A stretch of DNA of 39,117 nt from Lachnospiraceae bacterium (GTDB taxonomy: Bacteria > Bacillota > Clostridia > Lachnospirales > Lachnospiraceae): the NCBI GenBank assembly GCA_017503735.1, contig JAFVSN010000022.1, forward strand, positions 1-39,117, given 5' to 3'. Both the position numbers and the translations under genes were made by a program. Each line of letters begins with the position of its first letter. Position 1 is the stretch's first letter. Below, piece by piece: positions 32,552 through 39,117 of this stretch. Under the pieces are notes generated by a model, which saw only the letters and a list, made by a program, of their open reading frames with translations, did not search any database and had not been told where the DNA came from.

Positions 32552-34042
32552 ATGACAAAAAACGTAACGGTAACAGATGCACAAGGAAACATTATCGGCA
32601 CCACTTACCCCAAACGGGCAAGTGGGCTCATTAAGAATGGACGGGCGATTTTCGTGGACGACTGTACCATTCGTTTGTCCGGAAAACCGGAGCCGTCCGA
32701 TACATACAACACATCGGAGGTAAATCAAATGAATTATATCTTTTTTAATCCACGGAATTGGTCTTTTGATCAGATGCAGAACAGCAATCAAAACAACTTC
32801 GGCTACGGCAGAAACAACGGGTTTTCACAGTCTTTCCCTGCGGAGCGCAGCTTTATCAACGACTTCGACGGCAGCCTGATAGAAAGCCTTATGTTCGGCG
32901 ACTGGAACACATCCTATGCCCGTGCTGTCTCTAAGGAGCTTTTGCTTCTTCCGGATACGGAATACTGCTTCATATTTTGGTTAAACGGCGGCGAGAATGA
33001 CACAAGCACCGAACTATGCCGGTTACAGATTTCTTTCGGCGGTAACTGGGACGATTGTTATACCTACAAGTTAAACCGGAACTACATCAAGCCGGTTCTG
33101 CACAAGGACGGTTGGGAATTGTATTCCATCCCGTTCCGCACACCGGTAGCGTATGCTTCCGCAAACTCCGGTTTTGGTACAACATCAACAGGTTCTGTTG
33201 CAGGTTCCGCAGCTTCTGCCACCGCGCAGTCCGGCAATAGCGACACCGCTCCTACGGTAGCCACCCACCTTGCATTTGTAGTAGGGGTTGCCCCGATGGC
33301 AGTAAAACCCGCCAAGGAGCTTGCATTTTATGCCGATTGGGAAGACGCACCTGACGAGTTTGCAAGTGAGCGTCCGCAACGTCACAATCTGGTTTTTGCA
33401 GACGGTTGGCCGAGCATCAGCCAGTATGGCGGCGATCAGTATTCTACGGAAGCTTTACAAGCAAAGAAAGCCCGGCGAATGGCAGAAGAAGCAGGCAAAT
33501 CAAACAGCCATCAGAAAACTGCTACACAAGGCACGAATTCCTTTCATACCGGAATCGACCTCAACGCTGTTGACTTAAGTAAGCCGGCAGAAGTTCAAAA
33601 AGCACTTAGTACCCTTCCCGACAGTATCAGAGAACAGGCAGCCCACTTAGAGGAATACTCCGACGAAGTATTCGATTTCATCGACGATTTGCAGGCACGC
33701 TGTGATGAGCTTCGGAGCAAAGCAGAGACGGTGGGAGAGCAAATCGGTGTTACGTCAAAGTCCTTCGGCAAAACCGTGGACCTTTCCGTACGTGTTTCCG
33801 TATTAAAGGATGAGTTGTGTGCCCTGAAAGACAATTCGGAACCGTTATTTGTTCGTTCCTGTCAGGCCGACCTTGAGGTTCTTACACAGAGAATGTCCGG
33901 CGATGCCGGAGAAGCTTACATGGATTCCTTGGAAGCCGGTCTGGATGCTTTGGAATGTCAGGCGGATGACATTGAAGGAAAGCTGGATGACATCGAGGAG
34001 ATGTTGGACTCTATCGAAGATGCGATGAATGACGAAGAATAG
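32552..34042 (+). CDS. Uncharacterised protein with beta-sandwich-like middle and coiled-coil tail
   Basis: The 496-residue protein has no signal peptide or membrane helix, so it is probably cytoplasmic. Residues 1-45 (VTVTDAQGNIIGTTYPKRAS-GLIKNGRAIFVDDCTIRL) form a small domain ending in a K-x-GRA motif. Residues 60-200 look like a beta sandwich (SKELLLLPDTEYCFIFWLNG, LQISFGGNWDDCYTYKLN, KDGWELYSIPFRTP), as in carbohydrate-binding jelly rolls. A serine/threonine/alanine-rich linker (205-235) interrupts it before FYADWEDAPDEFASERPQRH. The C-terminal 150 residues are a long coiled coil with acidic heptads (DDIEGKLDDIEEMLDSIEDA). It stands alone between tRNA-Gln and a TSUP gene, with its own promoter and terminator. 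I do not know its function. Confidence 0.8.
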   Translation: MTKNVTVTDAQGNIIGTTYPKRASGLIKNGRAIFVDDCTIRLSGKPEPSDTYNTSEVNQMNYIFFNPRNWSFDQMQNSNQNNFGYGRNNGFSQSFPAERSFINDFDGSLIESLMFGDWNTSYARAVSKELLLLPDTEYCFIFWLNGGENDTSTELCRLQISFGGNWDDCYTYKLNRNYIKPVLHKDGWELYSIPFRTPVAYASANSGFGTTSTGSVAGSAASATAQSGNSDTAPTVATHLAFVVGVAPMAVKPAKELAFYADWEDAPDEFASERPQRHNLVFADGWPSISQYGGDQYSTEALQAKKARRMAEEAGKSNSHQKTATQGTNSFHTGIDLNAVDLSKPAEVQKALSTLPDSIREQAAHLEEYSDEVFDFIDDLQARCDELRSKAETVGEQIGVTSKSFGKTVDLSVRVSVLKDELCALKDNSEPLFVRSCQADLEVLTQRMSGDAGEAYMDSLEAGLDALECQADDIEGKLDDIEEMLDSIEDAMNDEE

Positions 34043-34118
34043 TTTTCATCATTTATTCGGTAAAAGACCGATTTTTGCGGATGATAGACCGATCCATTGA
34101 TATTATTTAACGCACAAT

Positions 34119-34151
34119 AACGGCAGAGCCTTTTACGGACTCTGCCGTTTT
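34119..34151 (+). terminator. Intrinsic terminator after the 496-residue protein gene
   Basis: ACGGCAGAG (34120-34128) and CTCTGCCGT (34140-34148) form a 9-bp stem, followed by TTTC. Confidence 0.85.
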
Positions 34152-34239
34152 CAAGTTTCCTCAAAATTTAAAGATTTGCCCCCCAAAAAGGGAACAGAAA
34201 CCAAACCTCTAAAAAAGGTTCGCAGAAAGGGGCGTTCCT

Positions 34240-35010
34240 CTACACCATCCCCACAAGCAACACTGCTGCTCCCAACACCACCAGAATCACACCCGTTACA
34301 CGATTTAGGGTGGCAGGCTTTGCCTTATTGGCGAATTTTGCCGCAATCCGAGCCCACACAAGGGTAGACACGATACAGCATACCAGGCAGAACCAGTCCG
34401 GAGCCCCACCGATGGCAAAATGGCTGAGGGCACCGGTAAGTGCCGTAAACGTCATAATAAATACACTGGTTCCCACTGCAGTCTTTAATTCATAGCCAAG
34501 CACACCGGTTAATATGAGAAGCATCATCATTCCGCCGCCGGCGCCGATAAATCCGCATATAAATCCAATCAATACACCGCAGACAACCGATTGCTGAAAA
34601 CGCTTCTTTTCCGAAGTTTCCGCCATCTTTTCCTTTGTTGTCATGACCGGCCTTACGATAAACTTCACCCCGAGGAACATCGTCATTACCACCGAAAAAC
34701 TTCCCATGGTTGTATTCGGCACCAGACTGGCAACGAAGCTTCCCACCATGGTAAACACAAGCACGGCTGCCATCATTACAAGACCGTTTTTTACATCCAA
34801 ATTCTTATTTTTCCCGTAGGTATATGCACTGACTGCACTGGCAAGCACGTCGCTGGCAAGAGCAATCCCCACCGCCTCATAAGCAGGCATTCCAAGAAAC
34901 GCCACCAGCATCGGCGTAATCACCGCGGCTGCACTCATTCCGGCAAATCCGGTACCGAGTCCTGCGCCCATCCCCGCAATAAAACAAATCAATAATTCAA
35001 ACCAATCCAT
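34240..35010 (-). CDS. TSUP (TauE/SafE) family transporter
   Basis: The 256-residue protein has eight hydrophobic segments in two repeats. The first repeat begins LLICFIAGMGAGLGTGFAGM and the second VVCGVLIGFICGFIGAGGGM, the characteristic G-x(3)-GxxGxGGG signature of the TauE/SafE family. Members export or import sulfonates, sulfite, sulfoacetate or other organic anions. No sulfur-metabolism gene is adjacent, so the substrate is open. The ATG at 35010 has GGGAAGG before it. Confidence 0.92.
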   Translation of the reverse strand: MDWFELLICFIAGMGAGLGTGFAGMSAAAVITPMLVAFLGMPAYEAVGIALASDVLASAVSAYTYGKNKNLDVKNGLVMMAAVLVFTMVGSFVASLVPNTTMGSFSVVMTMFLGVKFIVRPVMTTKEKMAETSEKKRFQQSVVCGVLIGFICGFIGAGGGMMMLLILTGVLGYELKTAVGTSVFIMTFTALTGALSHFAIGGAPDWFCLVCCIVSTLVWARIAAKFANKAKPATLNRVTGVILVVLGAAVLLVGMV

Positions 35011-35358
35011 AACCTTCCCTGCTTTCTGCCATACGAAACAGGTCCTCCGGATGCACTGTCGTCGTACTCTTTTGTCAAAGAATTATTTTACGGAAGCAAA
35101 CACAAAAAGTCAATTAAATAAGTATAAATTATCTTACACTCTCTCGTACTACACGAACGCCCTGTCTGCTCGCAAAAAATGTTCTCTTTTTCTCATTGCG
35201 TTCATACATATAGTATCGAAGGCTTGTCATCGGTTCATGTTTTTATAGTTTCCGGCACAAGGATTTCAGACAAAAACTGCAACAGATTTCTTGCAAAATT
35301 GCTGAAATGTGTCTTAAAATATTATAACAAAAAATATCTTGGAACACCATGCCGATTA
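35011..35358. other. Intergenic region without a recognised gene
   Basis: Between the divergent TSUP and isomerase-family genes there is an AT-rich stretch with only short random frames. No RNA gene or strong hairpin could be supported. Confidence 0.5.
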
Positions 35359-35387
35359 TTGACAGAAAGCCTAAAAACAACTATAAT
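35359..35387 (+). promoter_or_regulatory. Near-consensus promoter of the isomerase-family gene
   Basis: TTGACA (35359-35364) and TATAAT (35382-35387) match the consensus with a 17-base spacer, about 60 bases before the ATG. Confidence 0.9.
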
Positions 35388-35448
35388 AGAGGGTAGCGTA
35401 ACTGTATCGTTACAAAACAAATTTTAAAGAAAAGAAAGGAAGACTAAA

Positions 35449-36927
35449 ATGAACAATATGCCAAAAGTTAAAATCGGTATTGTTGCTGTTAGCCGTGACT
35501 GCTTCCCGGAAAGCCTGTCCGTTAACAGAAGAAAAGCAGTCGTTGCTGCTTACGCTGCAAAGTACGGTATGGATGACATCTATGAGTGTCCGGTATGTAT
35601 CGTAGAGAGCGAAATTCAGATGTTAGAAGCTGTTGAAGATTTAAAGAAGAACGGATGTAACGCACTTTGCGTATATCTCGGAAACTTCGGTCCGGAAATC
35701 GCTGAGACCTTGCTTGTAAAGCACTTCGACGGTCCGGCCATGATTTGTGCAGCTGCTGAGGAGTCCCAGAACGACCTTATGGACGGCCGTGGCGACGCTT
35801 ACTGTGGCGTACTTAACGCAAGCTACAACTTAAAGCTTCGTAACTTAAAGGCATACATTCCGGAGTACCCGGTTGGTACCGCTGAAGAGTGTGCTGATAT
35901 GATTAAGGAATTCGTTCCGATTGCAAAGGCTATCGTTGGTCTTCGCAACTTAAAGATTATTTCCTTCGGTCCGAGACCGCTCAACTTCCTTGCTTGTAAC
36001 GCTCCGATTAAGCAGCTTTACAACCTTGGTGTTGAAATCGAGGAGAACTCCGAGCTCGACCTTTTCGAAGCATTCAACAACCATGCAGGCGATGCAAGAA
36101 TCCCGGGCGTTGTTAAGGAAATGGAAGCAGAGCTTGGCGCAGGCAACAAGAGACCGGAAGTTCTCGAGAAGCTTGCTCAGTATGAGCTTACCTTACTTGA
36201 CTGGGTTGAGGCACACAAAGGTAGCCGTGAGTACGTTGCTATCGCTGGTAAGTGCTGGCCGGCATTCCAGACTCAGTTCAAGTTCGTTCCGTGTTATGTT
36301 AACAGCCGTCTGACCGCAAAGGGTATTCCGGTATCTTGTGAAGTAGATATCTACGGTGCTCTTTCCGAGTTCATCGGTACTGTTGTATCTGAGGATGTTG
36401 TTACCTTACTTGATATCAACAACTCCGTTCCGGCTGATATGTACAAGGAAGCAATCGAGGGCAAGTTCCCGTACACCCACAAGGATACCTTCATGGGCTT
36501 CCACTGTGGTAACACCGCTTCCTCTAAGCTTGCATTCTGCGAGATGAAGTATCAGAAGATTATGGCTAGAAACCTTCCGATCGAGTGCACCAACGGTACC
36601 CTCGAAGGTGATATCGCTCCGGGCAAGATTACGTTCTTCCGTCTTCAGTCTACTGCTGATGCACAGATTCGTGCATACATCGCAGAAGGTGAAGTTCTCG
36701 ATGTTCGTACCAAGTCCTTCGGTGCAATCGGCGTATTTGCTATTCCGGAAATGGGACGTTTCTACCGTCACGTATTGATCGAGAGAAACTACCCGCACCA
36801 CGGCGCAGTAGCATTCGGTCACTTCGGAAAGGCTCTTTACGAGGTATTCAAGTATCTCGGTGTTGAAGAAGTTAAGTTCAACCAGCCGAAGGGTATGCTT
36901 TACCCGACCGAGAATCCGTTTGCTTAA
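35449..36927 (+). CDS. L-fucose/L-arabinose isomerase family protein
   Basis: The 492-residue protein has the FucI/AraA two-domain layout. The N-terminal Rossmann-like half contains VKIGIVAVSRDCFPESLSVN and ALCVYLGNFGPEIAETLL. The C-terminal catalytic half has candidate metal ligands in GIPVSCEVDIYGALSEFIGT (Glu), VTLLDINNSVPADM (Asp) and RNYPHHGAVAFGHFGKALYE (His). This fits an aldose-ketose isomerase acting on a deoxy or pentose sugar, but no kinase, aldolase or transporter of such a pathway is adjacent. Codon bias is as extreme as in nifJ and the promoter is near consensus, so the protein must be abundant. Its real substrate is open. Confidence 0.85.
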   Translation: MNNMPKVKIGIVAVSRDCFPESLSVNRRKAVVAAYAAKYGMDDIYECPVCIVESEIQMLEAVEDLKKNGCNALCVYLGNFGPEIAETLLVKHFDGPAMICAAAEESQNDLMDGRGDAYCGVLNASYNLKLRNLKAYIPEYPVGTAEECADMIKEFVPIAKAIVGLRNLKIISFGPRPLNFLACNAPIKQLYNLGVEIEENSELDLFEAFNNHAGDARIPGVVKEMEAELGAGNKRPEVLEKLAQYELTLLDWVEAHKGSREYVAIAGKCWPAFQTQFKFVPCYVNSRLTAKGIPVSCEVDIYGALSEFIGTVVSEDVVTLLDINNSVPADMYKEAIEGKFPYTHKDTFMGFHCGNTASSKLAFCEMKYQKIMARNLPIECTNGTLEGDIAPGKITFFRLQSTADAQIRAYIAEGEVLDVRTKSFGAIGVFAIPEMGRFYRHVLIERNYPHHGAVAFGHFGKALYEVFKYLGVEEVKFNQPKGMLYPTENPFA

Positions 36928-36947
36928 ACCTTAATACGGTATCTTAC

Positions 36948-36976
36948 AAGGCCGTCCCAAAAGGGGCGGCCTTTTG
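36948..36976 (+). terminator. Intrinsic terminator of the isomerase-family gene
   Basis: AAGGCCGTCCC and GGGGCGGCCTT form a GC-rich stem with a short A-rich loop, followed by TTGTTG. Confidence 0.88.
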
Positions 36977-37064
36977 TTGTCGTGCGCGGGCTTTTCGATA
37001 TTCACACCATAACAAGAGCGGGGATGCTCATTCACATACGCACCCCCGCTCACCATCTTACTTA

Positions 37065-38771
37065 TTATACTCGGAACGCACCCAGTTTCTTGTTAATCTC
37101 AGCTGCAATAGACTTTAAGACTACCGACTGCTTCGAGATTCCCTTTACCACATCATTTACTAACGAAATCGATGCTAAGGTTTCTTCCGTACCTGCCGCA
37201 TTCTCTTCCGATATAGCGGTAAGGCTCTGTACAATATCAATTACATTGATACGCGCTTCATCCATCTGTTCCGTCTGCTTTGTTACCTTATTTACCATCA
37301 CAAAGGAATCTTCGATTCCCTGTAATACTTCGGTAATCTTCACATTCGTTTCACGCATATCATTATCCTGCATCTCCACGATATCACGCACATGCTGCAT
37401 GGTCTCTACCGCCTCGGTGGAATCCGTTACCAGCATCTCCGCAATTTCCGATATCTGCAATGCAGATTCATTACTTTGCTCCGCAAGCTTTTGTATCTGG
37501 GATGCAACCACCGCAAAGCCCTTGCCTTGTTCACCTGCTCTGGCTGCTTCAATGGAAGCATTTAAAGCAAGCAAGTTGGTTTCTTCCGCAATCGATGTTA
37601 TAAATGCCGTTGCCTCTTGAATCTTCTGTGCCGACTCATTGGTAACATTGGTCTGCTCATGAATCTTTCCGATGGACTGCATTACCTTCTTGTTGGTCTT
37701 ATTCAAAGCTTCAAATGTTTGTACCGCAGCACGTCCTGCCTCCTGCATCTTTGTTGCGTTTACATTCAGAGCTTCCGTATCCTCCAGATTTCCGCTGATC
37801 ATGTTTCCGATGGTTACGACATTTTCTGTAGCAACCTGAGTCTCTTCCGCCTGATTTCCGGCACCTTCCGCAATCTCACCCACCGCATTTTCTACCTGAG
37901 TAATACTGTCCGCCGTTTCTCTTGTCTGGAGCTTTAACTGATTTGCCAAATCATCCATGGTCTCACACTGGACTTTAATCTCGGTCACAATTCCGTACAA
38001 CTCCGTCTTCAACTTATCAATCGCACGACCGATATTTCCGATTTCGTCTCCTCTCTTTAACAGTTTCGGAGACACCTCTACACCCAGATTTCCGTCCGAC
38101 AATTCCTCCAATGCCGTAACACCTCTGCGTAATGCACGAATCAGACTGGAAATAATCAAACAACCCGCAACAATCGCAAATACCAATACGACAAAAATAA
38201 TCGTTGAAATGTTATAAGAAATTATTTTACCGCCTTCGGCCACATGGTCTGTACTGAGTCCGGCAAACACCATGCCCACCGGCACGCTTCCGCCTTCGTT
38301 ATAAAGCGGTATATAATATGCCAGGTAATCCTTTCCGGCTATGTCCATGGCTTCATTGAAATAATTTTCTCCGCCCTTTAATACGCATTCCGCAATCTCG
38401 GCTCCTGCTTTCCCTCCTAGCGCAAGTGCTCCCGTTTCATCGGTTACCGTAGTAAGATAGCGGGTATCTCCGAAAAACACCGATACTTCAACACCGGATT
38501 CCTTTTTTATGTCGTCTACAATGTTTGGATTCTTTGAAATATTGAAGTCCCCTTTTACCAGTTCCCCCGCATCATTCAACCGAAAATCACCATCTCCGAT
38601 ATACAACAACGTATTTCTGACCGAAGTTGCTGTTGCACTCAGAGAAGTCTCCAACTTATCTTCCAATACATTTGTAACGGTAGTTTTGCTTAATTGCATT
38701 ACCGCAATACCCAAGAGTAGTAACGGAAACAAAATTGTACTAATTAATTTTCCGCGTAACTTCATCTTCAT
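37065..38771 (-). CDS. Methyl-accepting chemotaxis protein (Cache-HAMP-MCP)
   Basis: The 568-residue protein has a first membrane helix at 8-27 and an extracellular single-Cache domain at about 30-185 ([40 protein letters not shown]). A second helix lies at about 188-210, HAMP follows at 210-265, and a full signalling hairpin runs to the end. The conserved tip reads [20 protein letters not shown], then [20 protein letters not shown]. Methylation-site glutamate pairs occur in [10 protein letters not shown] and [13 protein letters not shown]. It would sense a small extracellular ligand and signal to CheA. The ATG at 38771 follows AGGAGG by 7 bases. No chemotaxis gene is adjacent, so this is an orphan receptor. 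Confidence 0.95.
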   Translation of the reverse strand: MKMKLRGKLISTILFPLLLLGIAVMQLSKTTVTNVLEDKLETSLSATATSVRNTLLYIGDGDFRLNDAGELVKGDFNISKNPNIVDDIKKESGVEVSVFFGDTRYLTTVTDETGALALGGKAGAEIAECVLKGGENYFNEAMDIAGKDYLAYYIPLYNEGGSVPVGMVFAGLSTDHVAEGGKIISYNISTIIFVVLVFAIVAGCLIISSLIRALRRGVTALEELSDGNLGVEVSPKLLKRGDEIGNIGRAIDKLKTELYGIVTEIKVQCETMDDLANQLKLQTRETADSITQVENAVGEIAEGAGNQAEETQVATENVVTIGNMISGNLEDTEALNVNATKMQEAGRAAVQTFEALNKTNKKVMQSIGKIHEQTNVTNESAQKIQEATAFITSIAEETNLLALNASIEAARAGEQGKGFAVVASQIQKLAEQSNESALQISEIAEMLVTDSTEAVETMQHVRDIVEMQDNDMRETNVKITEVLQGIEDSFVMVNKVTKQTEQMDEARINVIDIVQSLTAISEENAAGTEETLASISLVNDVVKGISKQSVVLKSIAAEINKKLGAFRV

Positions 38772-38822
38772 TTGTACACCTCCTCAACATACTACAAGAC
38801 ATAGTTTGCCTGTACGTCACTC

Positions 38823-38828
38823 ATTATA
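38823..38828 (-). promoter_or_regulatory. Extended -10 element before the chemoreceptor gene
   Basis: TATGCTATAAT on the minus strand gives TATAAT with an upstream TGC, about 50 bases before the start codon. No good -35 box is seen, which an extended -10 can offset. No sigma-D type motif was found. Confidence 0.5.
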
Positions 38829-38924
38829 GCATACTTCCCTTAAATTTTCCATATCTTTTTAAAAATGTTTACATTTTATTAAAAAATAAATATTTTTCAC
38901 CGTTAAATGCATGAATATTGTGTA

Positions 38925-38960
38925 AAAAAGGGCGCGAACAATAAATGTCGCGCCCTTTTC
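38925..38960. terminator. Bidirectional terminator upstream of the chemoreceptor gene
   Basis: GGGCGCGA (38930-38937) and TCGCGCCC (38948-38955) form an 8-bp GC stem, flanked by A residues on the left and T residues on the right. It follows the catalase-like gene stop on the minus strand. Confidence 0.85.
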
Positions 38961-38976
38961 CATATTCTGTTCCTTT

Positions 38977-39117
38977 TTATCTTGCCTTATCCGCCAAAAA
39001 AGCCGGATTGATTGCATAAAAATTCTTGGAATCCAGATTATCCTGTACAATCCGCAGGCTTTCACCAAACCGCTGGAAATGCACGATTTCCCGCTCACGC
39101 AGATAACGAATCGGATC
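38977..39117 (-). CDS. Manganese catalase family protein, C-terminal end only
   Basis: The last 46 codons of a minus-strand gene enter from the right edge and stop at 38977. They read DPIRYLREREIVHFQRFGES, then LRIVQDNLDSKNFYAINPAF and a short basic tail. The RExxHFQRFGE element with its metal-binding glutamate and histidine is typical of manganese catalases and the related spore coat proteins (CotJC type). Too little is present to choose between them. Confidence 0.75.
   Translation of the reverse strand, partial: DPIRYLREREIVHFQRFGESLRIVQDNLDSKNFYAINPAFLADKAR

Noticed and set aside
38859-39098. 79-codon minus-strand frame at the right end
   Set aside because: It overlaps a terminator hairpin and is out of frame with the catalase-like C terminus, which matches a known family.
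1-39117. CRISPR array
   Set aside because: No regularly spaced direct repeats of the right size and no cas genes were seen.

Overview
The window looks like a chromosome segment from an anaerobic gut Firmicute, most likely family Lachnospiraceae (class Clostridia). The grounds are a single-chain pyruvate:ferredoxin oxidoreductase, AsnA, GreA-LysS, LytTR/DUF3021/ABC and GntR/ABC modules, RepA_N-type replication genes, and strong AGGAGG ribosome binding sites. This placement is inference from gene content.

Positions 1 to about 12,800 form an AT-rich accessory island. From left to right it holds a cut-off TetR regulator, a RelE/RelB-type toxin-antitoxin pair, and a wrecked tyrosine integrase abutting a wrecked mobilization-protein tail. 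Next come a LytTR-DUF3021 operon with a drug-export-like ABC pair, then three minus-strand genes for small-molecule-modifying folds (acetyltransferase, kinase-like, nucleotidyltransferase) joined by a shared repeated leader. The island ends with a plasmid-type replication and partition block (RepA, ParB, ParA). Two near-identical palindromes, one inside parB and one about 3.7 kb away, look like ParB binding sites (parS). Repeats inside repA look like an origin. The island ends at the 3' end of lysS, a plausible integration point.

Positions 12,836 to 23,000 are core chromosome: lysS, greA with a consensus promoter, a DMT-family exporter, the highly expressed nifJ/PFOR gene, a YccF membrane protein, a soluble chemoreceptor-like protein and asnA. 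Positions 23,220 to 28,715 hold a GntR-ABC-permease operon with an operator palindrome, a second XRE-membrane regulator, and a PNPOx-fold flavoprotein.

From 28,732 to the end lie a 1090-residue membrane protein with a zinc ribbon, tRNA-Gln(CTG), an unassigned 496-residue protein with a coiled-coil tail, a TSUP transporter, a highly expressed fucose/arabinose-isomerase-family protein without pathway neighbours, a Cache/HAMP chemoreceptor, and the 3' end of a manganese-catalase-like gene.

The most interesting signals are the duplicated parS-like palindrome, the repeated leader linking the three modifying-enzyme genes (cassette-like), the origin-like repeats in repA, and two large proteins of unknown function.
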